Made by a program: the position numbers and the translations under genes. Shown here one piece after another: positions 10,984-21,865 of a stretch of DNA of 27,500 nt. Within the stretch, counting starts at the first letter, position 1; the number at the start of each line of letters is the position of its first letter. A model generated the notes under the pieces. It ran no database searches. It was not told where the DNA came from and saw only the letters and a program-made list of their open reading frames with translations. The stretch lies in assembly GCA_000320545.1 (NCBI GenBank), contig ADNK01000874.1:40001-67500 (forward strand), given 5' to 3'. The stretch is from Bigelowiella natans CCMP2755 (taxonomy: Eukaryota; Cercozoa; Chlorarachniophyceae).

Positions 10984-11518
10984 CAATCTCCCATGCATCA
11001 GTGAGACCGTCAAGCCGACCCCCACTGGCACCTTACAGAGGATTATTATGACATTAGCAGTGTTGACGAAACATGAAGGAGGAGGAAGTAAATGAATACC
11101 GTGACAATAAAGGATCACATCTTTTCGAACTTCTTTGTCTTTCGAGGCAACTTTTTGTGCGGCTGCTTTTTTAGCCTTAGCATCAGTTGTGAACGGGATG
11201 TACAGTGTGCATTCCAGCGAATAGTTTCGACGATTTCGGACCTGATTAGGTTGTTTACGTTGGTCAGAACGAGAATAGGAAAGAAGCTAGGACGAAGGAT
11301 GTACGTGGAAGTCTCTTCTTTCGATAGTAATATTGTCGCCATTCCAAAGTGTGAGCTTTTGAAAACGGGGTCCAAGAGCTCGAGTTCCATAGCTCGCCCT
11401 GAATGGCATTAAGTATCAATGAGAGCCCTTCTAGGTGACGCCTTTGATTATTCTACGAAACTTATTTTATGAACCTTGGTGGCCTGATGAAAAGGCTGCT
11501 AATTCCGTAGTGCATCAT
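5926..11518 (-). CDS. Alpha/beta hydrolase (serine aminopeptidase S33-like) with two large insertions, 23 exons
   Basis: Predicted 614 aa. Exons (minus): 11518-11475, 11398-11305, 11241-11100, about 10840-10736, 10629-10583, 10497-10455, 10306-10214, 10005-9962, 9829-9782, 9635-9595, 9366-9322, 9093-9032, 8638-8586, 8420-8322, 8161-8112, 7865-7770, 7618-7561, 7315-7223, 6954-6899, 6786-6387, 6260-6206, 6131-6104, 5974-5926. Spliced motifs follow the family in order: FIRPPR; RRDF then VRNRRNYSLECTLYIP; VILYCH(G) at the oxyanion hole; FDFSGCGLSQG; DTVTLGFFEEDDIR; nucleophile elbow LWGRSMGAV (Ser about 164); MILDSPYGDL; CRIPCIILHGKQDNLIPW (Asp about 350); VDGDHNSLRP (His about 576). An 85-aa helical segment separates the elbow from DSPY. 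About 200 aa rich in Glu, Ser and Gly separate Asp from His. No signal peptide seen, so probably intracellular. The exon 3/4 junction is uncertain: canonical splicing changes CHG to CHA. An in-frame TGA precedes the ATG at 11518. Confidence 0.82.
6311..6340 (-). repeat. (ATC)n tract in hydrolase intron
   Basis: Pure trinucleotide repeat in the intron just before the exon that encodes the catalytic His region (VDGDHNSLRP). Confidence 0.88.
7077..7133 (-). repeat. (AC)n / ACAT tract in hydrolase intron
   Basis: AC-rich repeat with interspersed ACATAC units, between exons 7315-7223 and 6954-6899. Confidence 0.88.
7914..7948 (-). repeat. (TG)n tract in hydrolase intron
   Basis: Pure dinucleotide repeat in the intron before exon 7865-7770. 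Confidence 0.9.
8775..8908 (-). repeat. Cluster of (TA)n, (CA)n and (GT)n in one intron
   Basis: Three dinucleotide arrays at about 8775-8812 (TA), 8825-8856 (CA) and 8880-8908 (GT). The CA and GT arrays are reverse complements of each other 23 bp apart, so they could form a stem of about 28 bp in the RNA of either strand. Confidence 0.88.
9111..9189 (-). repeat. (CA)n followed by (GA)n in hydrolase intron
   Basis: Adjacent arrays at about 9111-9133 (CA) and 9135-9189 (GA) immediately 3' (on the plus strand) of exon 9093-9032. On the minus strand they form a long TC/TG tract just ahead of that exon's acceptor. Confidence 0.9.
10948..10983 (-). repeat. (TAC)n tract in hydrolase intron
   Basis: Pure trinucleotide repeat in the intron between hydrolase exons 3 and 4, the junction whose phase is uncertain. 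Confidence 0.9.
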
Positions 11519-12293
11519 CGCGCTCGAACCACAGATTCGCCCTCAGGACGAACCAATGGCGTGTGTGTCTCACGAAAGACTTTGAAATTTCCTGATTAGT
11601 TTGGTTGCACTGTACCCAGACGAGGGCGGTGGTTATTCCGTCTCTAATGGAGCCCACATGAGCTGAGAGGTTGGTTTGAATGTAACAAGTTGATAATGCT
11701 TCGAGCTGTAAAGTGATTTCTTATGGGCTCGCTGCTCTTCTTCTCCTCCTCACGCTCGTACCACAAGGACGACAACGTACTACGACAATCTACCGCTGCG
11801 ACAACATGCACTGTAATCATCCTACACTTATTTATACAAACGACAAGGCTATCATCCTCGTATTAAGAAGAATGCCATGCTTTTTCTCCCAAGGACATGC
11901 TGAGACAAGTAAACAAGCATCAGCTTGTAAGATATTTTGCTCACCTAGATCTACCTGTATTCCTGGATTTCCAATGGATTTTTTCAATTTTTTGAACAGG
12001 AAATTGTACCTTAATCCCGGCGAAACCAAGGGATTTGGCTTCGGAATGCGAGAGTTTCCATTCGTTCAATTCCATTTCTGAGATGTCGCTCATACAATAG
12101 ACCATACATTTACAAGAGTTCTACGAAAGGCGTGTTAACTACGGTGATATGTACTTGAGACAATAATAATATGATGTCGCAGTGTAGTAAAGGATCCGCT
12201 TTTTCCATTTCCTTACCAACCGGTAGTAAGTCTGATGATCTGGGTCGTCGTCGTCGTTTAAATTACTACTCTTCTGCCTACTGCAGATCGAAG
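11519..12293. other. Divergent spacer between hydrolase and PrsW gene
   Basis: The 775 bp between two genes transcribed away from each other should contain both promoters. A probable 5'-UTR intron of the PrsW gene lies at 12226-12286 (GTAAGT donor, pyrimidine-rich TTCTGCCTACTGCAG acceptor, 61 nt). A small minus-strand ORF is listed separately. No long microsatellite is present. Confidence 0.5.
11941..12075 (-). CDS. Small ORF, or alternative first exon of the hydrolase gene
   Basis: It reads 44 codons from ATG, starting MELNEWKLSHSEAKSLGFAG, and ends in TGA. A donor (AATACAG then GTAGAT) at 11955 would leave phase 1. An acceptor just upstream of the hydrolase ATG (CCTGAG then GGCGAATC) has the matching phase and would join in frame into MMHYGISSLF. 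It may therefore be a 5' exon adding an N-terminal extension, an independent small protein, or chance. One phase match has a one-in-three chance of being random. Confidence 0.25.
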   Translation of the reverse strand: MELNEWKLSHSEAKSLGFAGIKVQFPVQKIEKIHWKSRNTGRSR

Positions 12294-13042
12294 ATGGAGG
12301 GGGAAATTGATGCAAAGGAAGGGGTAGTAGCCAGGAGATCAGGAGGTCTGGAGCCTGAGGATGATGAGACAACAGTCAACATGCCTTTGGTGCAGGCTCA
12401 ACCGGTGGTGAGGGCTGATGAAGGTCTATCTCCTGTACCCAAAAAAAAGGCTGTGTGTAGTTTGTAAGGTTCATCATGCAGCAGCACGCAATTTGTAGTA
12501 ACACAGGATTGTTGAGTTCATGCAATACGTGATATAAAGGATCTTGACTAGATCAATTGACAGGTTTCGTCGCTGCAGACGAGAATGGTAGGCCTATCGA
12601 GGGAGAGCTTCCCATCGAAGACTCCGCAGCAGTGAGAGCAGCAGCTAATCTTCACAATTTGCACCCGAGTAGAAATTGCTGCCAAAATCGTGCATGCATA
12701 TCGATGTTTTGGCTGATCGTTGCGTGCTTCATCACCGCATCTTTTATCGTCGGATTCGCTACAAACCGACCTTGGCTTGGGGGGCTCGGTGTACTCTCGA
12801 TAATACCGGCAGTTATTATTCTCTATTTCGTTTACTGGAAAAACCATCACAATCTTGTCGAGTTGCCAAGGGTCGTCAACATGTTTTGCTGGGTACAGTG
12901 CACACTATCATTCTTGTACGACGGTGAAAAACAAACAAACCAGCTCCAAACACCTCTTATGCAACTTGATTTAAATTCAATACTGTCATCACAACAAGTA
13001 CCATCACCACCATAACTCGCTCTTAAATTGACATACCTGCCG

Positions 13043-13089
<47 letters not shown>

Positions 13090-13379
13090 CTAGGGCGTGG
13101 TTGGAGGCATCCCTTGCGCCTTTCTTGAATTGCTGCTCGTAAATCTTTTCTCATGGGCTACGGGATTCAAAACACAACAGATGGAAAGGGTGATGATGAA
13201 CTATTGTTTCTAAACGTTCTCTCCAATTGAGGCTGGCCTAATGATGATGGCGACTTACATTTCATCCATTGTTTTAAAAAAAAGTATCAAATAAAATTGA
13301 TAACGGCGACTATTATTGCTAAAGCGATTCAGCGCTATCTTTTAATGGCCATCCTCTCCTCCTTCCTCCTTCTTATAAC

Positions 13380-13429
<50 letters not shown>

Positions 13430-14664
13430 GAAAACCCTCAAGAACCTGTAGGACACGTAGTGCTATCTGCATTGTTTGCAGCATTTTTTGTGGCTGCTTT
13501 GTGTGAGGAGTCGCTGAAGTACTACTTGGTGGTTGAGTTTCCAAATGGGACCAAAGGTGTAAAAACCGCGTATTCGGTAAGTAGCAGTAGTAGTAGTAGT
13601 AGTAGCACTAGATACACTACAACGATTACGATCGATACCGAATGGGAAATGAGGGTTGTAATCTATAACATCTAAAACAGTATCATACTATGATCATAGC
13701 TAGATTCTCGCTTTTCTTGACCCGATGTTCTCTTTCTTCACCGTCTCTCTTCCTTCCTCTGCAGATTGTTATTCTAGCAACAGCTGGAGCACTCGGTTTT
13801 GCAACTTTAGAGAATATCGGTTACGTGTTTCAAGAGTCTTCCAGGGCTTCTATTGCTGTGGCGATCATGCGAGCCATTTTAGCAGTGCCTCTACACGCAG
13901 CGACTGGCATCATTATTGGACTGAATGTCGCAACAGCTGTCATGGAAAGAGCGAATCCAGTCATTTGGAAGGTAAGAGGAGAAGTAGTCTTTATAGGCAA
14001 AAGCAGCAGCAAAAGAAACGTGATTGTATTTGAATGTGGGTAAACAAAGCTTCATGAAAAGATGATGACTCTAATGAGAAGTGGAGAAATGAATCAACTG
14101 TAGTAAATGTTGATAATAATGCTTTGGTGCTACAACAAACATTACGAATCATCATCATCATCTGTGTCAGATATTATGGCTACCAATCCTGCTTCACGGG
14201 ACCTACGACGGCCTTCTCATGCTTAGTGTTGGACTTCAAAAGGAAGGCGATTTGATCGGAGTATGTCGCCAAAACGCTCATACATGATTTATATCACATC
14301 GTCCATCTCACAATGATGTTACATATTATGATGACTGCCAGCTAGTAACAACATGAAATGTATTTAACGTCTAATATAGTTTTTATCATCTCCATCAATA
14401 CATTATTGTCATCATCATCATGATCATCATCATCGTCATCATCATCATTGACAATATTGCCATCGTTTTCACTCGATGGTTGGCAGGACCTTGGAATTGC
14501 CGCGTTCTTTATTCCAGTACTTGCGCTTTCCTATGGGGTGAGTAAGCTACTCGGCAACTATGACAATTTGATTTGAACAACGAAGCCTCAATTTTGACAT
14601 TTTGACACCTTTTCAGATACATCGCATTTGGAATCTCCCCCGAGATTATTTTGTTGGAGAAGTG
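12294..14664 (+). CDS. PrsW-family glutamic intramembrane protease, 8 exons
   Basis: About 376 aa. Exons: 12294 to 12456 or 12459, 12564-12892, 13094-13189, 13430-13576, 13765-13971, 14171-14260, 14487-14537, 14617-14664 (TGA). PrsW proteases cut membrane-bound regulators within the membrane and belong with the Rce1/CPBP-like superfamily. The diagnostic motifs are all present and intact: CEESLKYY (E-E-x-x-K) in exon 4, GFATLENIGYV (F-x-x-x-E-N) and RAILAVPLHAATG in exon 5, and LLHGTYDGLL (H-G-x-x-D) in exon 6. Hydrophobic segments occur in every exon from 2 to 7, as expected for a polytopic membrane protein. The N-terminal 80 or so residues are acidic and cytosol-like. From exon 2 on, all introns are phase 0. 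Two introns are mostly (TA)n. The start at 12294 follows a probable UTR intron; an unspliced upstream ATG at 12171 is also in frame. Substrate and membrane location are unknown. Confidence 0.88.
13047..13088 (+). repeat. (TA)n tract in PrsW intron
   Basis: About 20 TA units ending 5 bp before the TAG acceptor of exon 13094-13189. Confidence 0.92.
13384..13427 (+). repeat. (TA)n running into a PrsW splice acceptor
   Basis: About 21 TA units that merge into TATTAG; the acceptor of exon 13430-13576 sits directly at the end of the array, without a normal pyrimidine tract. Confidence 0.9.
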
Positions 14665-15691
14665 AATCGACGGCTGATAAATTGATATTGACGGAATACA
14701 CACAAGAATATCTCTATATTTGCCGATTTGATTCGAGTAATCGTCTACATCTTGAATTATTCTCGAGCACGCTTCAACATAGGAGGCAAGAAAGAGCTTC
14801 TCCTGCGACTACATCCACAAGATGTTTAGACTTAAAACATATTAAATTCTAAGCCCCGCTTGCACATTATGCCAGCATCTAGAATAACGATACAGAATTG
14901 CATGCTTGGTTGACAACAAACAAATCTAGAAATGTTAATGTGTCTTTTAAACTAAATTTGTTGAAGAAGCATGCAATACTAATAGTAGTGCCGGGTTCTC
15001 CTTCACTATCGATGCGAGAATAAATATCGATAGATTATTGCGAAGTGACGAGCATGATATAAATTTTAGTGCCACCACCAATGATACGAGCAGCGTGATC
15101 ATAGCTATCCGGCTAGCTGGTGGTATATTACATGTGCAATGCTAGACAGCAAACGTGCTTTCTGCAAGCAAACTGCATTGCGTGCAATGTGCTTTCTGGC
15201 GATGATTTTTTTGCCATGTCATTTTGATGAAAGACATGTGAGAAGGATGCAATGAGGTGATCAAATCTTTTCAACTACAGTCATCCTAATCCAGCCATCA
15301 GCCATGCTACTTCATTTGATTTTTGTCATGCCATTCTAGCAATTTAGTACAATAGACACAGTAATATATATGATATTACATGTCTATAATTGGTTCAGCA
15401 GTAGGTCCGCAGTAGATGAACAGTTTTGGGTTGCGAATTTTTCGGCATCTCCCCTTGTACTGATTGTAGTTGGGGGGGAAAAAACTGGGGAATGCTCCAC
15501 CTGCTGCTGCATGCATACGTCCATACATCACATGCTAGCATGCGCACAGCATGAAGGCGAATTAAGCTATCGGTCGCTAGCTTTCCATCAATGTCTACAC
15601 GTAGTCTTTATATCGAAGATATGTTCTTTATTCAAGTAATAAGCGCCTGCATGCTTGCCCTGGCTGCTGGTGCACCATTATCGTTTTTCTG
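14665..15691. other. Intergenic spacer between convergent PrsW and Rif1-like genes
   Basis: About 1 kb with no exon that I can support. It has no microsatellite. It is rich in GCTAGC and GCATGC-type words, and holds a 10-bp direct repeat, GTGCTTTCTG at 15155-15164 and 15189-15198, next to repeated GTGCAATG words. The terminal Rif1-like exon ends AAACAG then GTATAG, so a further small 3' exon in this spacer cannot be excluded. Confidence 0.55.
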
Positions 15692-16808
15692 CTATACCTG
15701 TTTTGTTTTTGTTAGGGTTGATGGCTGATGGAGTAAATTAACCAGACTTAATATCTGAGATCTTTGCTCCTTGTTTTCCTTCTTCAATTCAGAATTCTCC
15801 TCTTTTAGAGATAAATTCTCATCTGCCAAAGCCTTTAGTTTTTGAAGCAGACTACCACGATCATTATCCTGGCAAGCCTTGGAGCTACTACCACCTCTAC
15901 TACTGCTACTGATGTTACTATCACCTTCAAGCCGTCGTAATAATGAATTCTTCATTTCTCTTAGTTCTACTTTGATGAGCGTAATGCTGTGCCAAAGCCT
16001 TACATTTTCCTGTTTCAATAACTTTACATCATTGTAACGATGATCATCAATTCTGGGCTGCGTGTTGCTTTGATTGTCATCCATTCTTCCATTTGGAGTG
16101 TGATAGTCATTTGCTCTTTTAACTTCTTCTTCTTGTTGTTGTTCTTCTTCATCGTCTTCGTGCCTATCTTCTTGCTCTCTCGTTGTCACCCTTACATCCA
16201 AAGACTGGGTAGTAGCATTTGTCGCATGCTGCATATTGTGATGGCGAGGCGAAATAGGGATTGTAGCAGTCGTAGTAGTAGTAGTAGTAGTACAAACTGA
16301 GTTGGTACACTTGGGAGATGATCTGCTCCTCCTCTTGCGTTTGGGATTAGGCGAAGCAAAAGTGGACGCTGTTGCTGTATTATTATTATTATTTTTCAAC
16401 GAGGTTGTAGGTTGTAAATTAGAGTTATTGGCTGCTGTTGTTGTTGCTACTGCTGCTTGTGCTGGAGTTGGGGGTGGGAGGTGAGGATTAGGGTTTGGTA
16501 GTGGCGGTGATGACAAGTTCCGATTTCCGTTGCAGTCGTCGTTATCATCGTCCTCCTCAACATAAGTTGGGGGTGGTAGCGTTTGCTCCAAGCTGTCATT
16601 AATATCATTATCATCATTAACGGCTTGTGATGCTGCTAGATTGACGATTTGCTGCTGATGTTGAAGTTGTTGTTGTTGCAAGTGCAGTTGCGGTGAAGTG
16701 TCTGACGACAACGACGATACGGAAGGGAGAGAGTTCTTGTCCAAAGAAGTGTATGTGAAGGTCCTCCGCCTCTTCCTGGTCTTCCTTGCCATGTTGCCGC
16801 TCTGACAG

Positions 16809-16843
<35 letters not shown>

Positions 16844-17207
16844 GTAGAGAAAATGCCATTAGTATTTAGAATATCAGACAAAAACACAAACTTCATGCGA
16901 AGAAGAAGGAGGAGGCCAAAGGAATAAGAGATGATACAATGATGAGTATACTCAGATAATAGCCAGCAAAAAACAAAGATACCCTCATCACACCTGCTTC
17001 TCGTCAACTTTAACAAATTTCACTCTTACTCCCCCTGCTGTCCTGCTATTTTGAAAGAAGCTTGGGTCGGCATTGAAGGGAGATATTTCCGACGACGTTG
17101 TCCCCCCCCCCCCGATCATCCCCTTCTTCTTAGAAATGGCATTATTGGAACTAGAATCAACAACAGCAGAACTACCACCAGCACCAGCAACCGTATCTGC
17201 ATGTCGA

Positions 17208-17241
<34 letters not shown>

Positions 17242-18681
17242 GCTGTTGTTGCTGCTGTTGTTGTTTTGACTTGGCAGCTTCCTCAGCTCCTCCGTGAGAA
17301 CCATATCCGTGACAACTACTACTACTACCAAGAGGATGTACTTCTTTTCCCCCTCCTCCTTCCTTTCTGCTCTCGCCCAGGCTTTTGCTTTCTTCTTCCT
17401 TCTGCTTCCTCTTGTTGCGCACCAGCTTCATTATCAAGCTTTCTCTCCTCCTCTCTTCCGGTCTTCCAAGATGAAAACCAACCTGATGCATAAATAGCGG
17501 CAGTATATAGTAATGTGAGATGATGATAATGATGATGATCATGATGATGATGATGCTATTTAAATACGTATCAGGTTGCCACTGCAAAACACTATTCTTC
17601 ATTAAGTTCCCCAAATTATCATCCGACCTTTTCATCATCAAATGAATCGTTAATATCTTCTCCTTCTTCCTCCATTTTCTCGTCTTTGCCACTGATAGAT
17701 TGTTCACCATTATTACTATGATATATTAACAATAAATAGCAATTGTTCATGACTGCTTCTTAGCAAGTAATATGATTTACTCGAATTGGTTTCGTTTATA
17801 CTACCTTTGTCTCATCGTTTTCTCCTGATGATTCCCTCCTTGTTCCATAGTAAGGAAACTACTTCTCATAACACTAGGAGTCCCTTCAGCTCCATTTTGA
17901 CTGCCGGTTTGATGGATAGCGCTCTTTACGTTCTTATTTGTGTTGTCGGTATTCTCCTTCACGTTATTATCATTGTTGCCAAGTTGCTCGTCCTCCTCCT
18001 CTTCCTCCCCCTCCCCCTCCCCCTCCTGCTGTGTTTGATGGTGACGGATCAGTTTGGGGGTTACAGGGGTCATGGTGGCTATCTCCGAATCAGCAGCAGC
18101 AGCAGCAGAAGAGGCGCATGTCAAAGCTGCAGCACTAGCAGGGGTGCTACTACTACTTGTAGCGTTGTTGGGAGTTGTTGGCGTAGTTGTTTGCTTGAGT
18201 CTCTTTTGCTTCTTATTGTTTATCCTCTTGTTCTTATTTCTCATCGTCATTCCTGTTGATGACAAGGAGGAGATGGATGTTGCTGGACTGAACATGGAAC
18301 TTGACCCAGATGTAGTTATACTGCTGCTTTCAACAGATGCGTAGACCCCTGCTGCGAGCGACGGCGACAAAGACGAAGAAGAAGAGGAAGAAGAAGCAGC
18401 AGCTGATGACAATGGCAACGGTGACAAACCTGAGAGTAATGGTGATGATGACGATGATGATAATGATGTTATTCATGGCAATGATGATGTTTATAGTATG
18501 TATCGATGATAGGGCGGACAATGATGGAATTTTATTGTTTGTAATAAATCATAGTGTGAAATAATTATCGTCTACTGCTTGTTCACATGGTCGATCTGCA
18601 TCATTCAACATGAAGTCATAAACGCTACCTGCTTTTCTTCTCGTTATGACGCAAGATCCCCTGTCATATACGTTGCTTGTC

Positions 18682-18713
<32 letters not shown>

Positions 18714-21491
18714 AATGATAGTTTTGATGGATGTTGCTGCTGCCGATTATAATGATATACAGATGATTGAGAAGATTGAACATAACAAAATAGATTTGGA
18801 AATAATGGTATTTTGCTTGATATTATTGGTTTCATATATAGTTATTAGTGGCTAGTTTAAGGTATACGATATCTGAAGAAATATATCGAGTAGATAATTA
18901 TTACGGTGGCAACAAGCGATGCTCTTCATTTCTTCTATCTTCTCTTCGTCGGCCTCTTCCCTTTGCATCATCGCCTTCAATTCCTTTTTGCATCACTTCT
19001 CTTTTGTCATTGACATTTTTATGGTGCTGATCATGGTGTTGATACTGCTCACTATTGCTCCTCCTCTTCCTCCTTTTATTTGAAGAAGAGGAGGATAGTG
19101 GAGATGGCATTGTTAACGATGCTTGCGCCTCAGCACGATCATCAGTAGGTTTTTTCCGCAAGGACGATGACATCGACGAAGAAGAAGGTGATGATTGTGA
19201 CGATGAAGACACTATTAAGTCTATCAGAGTTTGAGGGCCAATTCGCTCACGCAACAGCATTACAGCACCCTGTGAGAAATATGAGGAATTATTAAGATCC
19301 ACTGCTCCTACTATTTTGCTCAGCTGCGCCTCCTTTGTTGTCGTAGTAGTCATCATCGCTGAAGTTGGGTCTTCTTTCTTTCTCCGGTTAGTAGTAGCAG
19401 TAGTAGTGTACATGGCACCAGTAGTACCAGTAGTACTAGGCCCTCCACCTCCTCCTCTTCCTCCCTCACAATCTAGTTGGCCAGTTGTTGCACTTGCAGC
19501 TTTGCTCTGCTGCTGCACCGTCTTCAACCACCTAATAGAATAATAGCGACAAACATAAATGGATGATGTTTCACTATTACCTTCCGCGGCTGCTACCACT
19601 CTCCACACAATGTCGCATGGTGATGCTGATGCAATATGATTCGTAGATTTGTGTTGATATTTGTGTAAGTTACATGCTAACACGGCTGATGGACAACACG
19701 TATTCATCAATACCTAGCATTAAACTTTTCCCATAATCTAGAAGACCATAGCGGAGGAGTCAACTTTGAGTTATTACTAAGAGCTTTCTGAGAGGGTTGA
19801 GGAGGAATAGAAACCAACAGTTTTTAAGAATAATAGGAAAGAAAACTTCCCCAACATTATCATCATCATAATTTAGATTAGCATTGTATCAATGGTCATC
19901 AATCATCACCAATCATCATCATCATCATCATCATCATCATTATCATCATCATTATCATGATCTCACTGACGCTGTTGGCAAAGGTAGCGTTCCACATCCT
20001 GTACGTCGAGGGTGAAAGTGGCTTGCTCAACAACCCAAAGCCAATCACATCTGCTACATGTAGGACGTAACGCTGACGACAATGCTGCGCAAAAGTGAAT
20101 TGCTGCTTCTGCTTCTTCTCATGGCCTTTTCCATAGTAGCACCGCCCATGATAATCATGACCTTCTTCTCCTTCGTGATTTTCCTTGGTTTCATTGTCAT
20201 TATTATTGCTTTTATCATTTTCATTAACCATATCGTCCACGCTGCTCTTGCTTCTGCTACTCCTTCCAAGATCGACGTCCATGTCGATACATGGCTACAA
20301 CGAACAACAATAACAACAACAGATGGTAACTGCAATTACTCATATTTTTCATGTATTTGCGATAAAACCATCATCAGCCACGCACAAGATGGTAGTTTGG
20401 TATGGAGAAAGATACTCACGATGAAAATGGCAAGTGATAACAGCAAGTAAAACACAACTAACCTGAGCTAGAGTTTCAACATTAAAGCAGCTACTAGTCG
20501 TGTGTGCTGCCACTTTTAAAGACACCACGTCGAGCACTAATACCTTCCACAACGCAACAATGCGCTTTCTCACCTAACCATAGCATAAAATTAGCGGCAC
20601 ATATTTGTAGGAAAAGAAGGCAAGACAATCAACGAAAAATCTCAGAGAGACCCATGGCATGTGCATTCACCTACACCACCACCTCCACTACCACTACCAC
20701 CACCATAATCTCTTCACCTCTTCATTAAGTAATAGTCTCGGGTGGGGTGGGCTTTCTCCGGATCTGATTTGAGTAATTTTGCCTGCTCCTTCATCGGTGT
20801 CAAGTTTTCCTGCCCCGTGTTTATGGTGATGGTGGTGGTGATGGAAGAAGTAGAAACAACAAGCTGGTGCTAAGGTCAAGAACCATCTCCAACCCTAAGA
20901 AGGAAGCATGATAATAGGATCAGAAGAATAGGAAAAAAGAGGGGAGAGGGATAGGTAATCCTCCGATAGGTACAAATTCAGCAGCCGCAATGCCGCATTG
21001 AAGTATAAGTATCATACATTGACGAGAAGAAAGGGAGGAGAAAGAATGATTCATGTGATTTGAAATCATCAATCATCACTATTATCATCATCACCAACAT
21101 CATCCTTAATTTTACAAGTACCTTAGACGGATGTTGCATGGAATTAATGATAGTCTTGAGAGACGCGATAAGGTTACATATTAGGCTTACAATATCCTCA
21201 TTACGAACGCCTTCCCCTTCATCCATCTCCTCTGCCTCCTCCTCCTCCAGTTGGCACAAGTCATGGGAAAACCAAATGTGTACGAGGCACCTGATCATAT
21301 CCAGTGAATCAGTTTATATAATGTTGCTGAAATTCAGCGGTAATAGTGACCATGAGAGGAGGACTGAAAATAATCCCTACAATATGTGCTGTTATTTATT
21401 GAACGAACATATAAAAATAAATGCAAGGAGGGAGGCTTTCAATTACGTGAAGTATGATCATTCGCTCTGGAGGAGGAACTAATATAAGGAC

Positions 21492-21540
<49 letters not shown>

Positions 21541-21821
21541 CTCCCTCTCTCTCTACACAACCTATAGCAAAGTCGTTGTAGAGGTGAGAAAGACTGCCGT
21601 TGGGTAAAAAGCGATGATGCTACTTGCGACGACGCCGAGACCATCGTCATCATTGAAGACATATGGTTTGAACCCCCTCCCAACAAAATAGGGTTGCTTC
21701 GGAATCTAAATAGCAGAAACGAATTCGTCGCATAAAGTTGTATGTGTGCACGTGCATGTGTGTGTTTGTGTGTGTGCGCATGTGTGTGTTTGCGTTTGCG
21801 AAAGCTATATATCTGTGTATA

Positions 21822-21865
<44 letters not shown>

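Noticed and set aside
12548-12850. Minus-strand ORF of 100 codons opposite PrsW exon 2
   Set aside because: Shadow of a membrane-protein exon; the plus strand carries the family context and splice sites.
16040-16484. Plus-strand ORFs over the last Rif1-like exon
   Set aside because: They are shadows of the 370-codon minus-strand exon with its coiled coil.
19572-19710. Open stretch upstream of Rif1-like exon 11 (reads VLACNLHKYQHKSTNHIASA)
   Set aside because: It is in the same frame, but the phase after exon 10 only fits the strong acceptor at 19531, so it was treated as intron. Intron retention remains possible.
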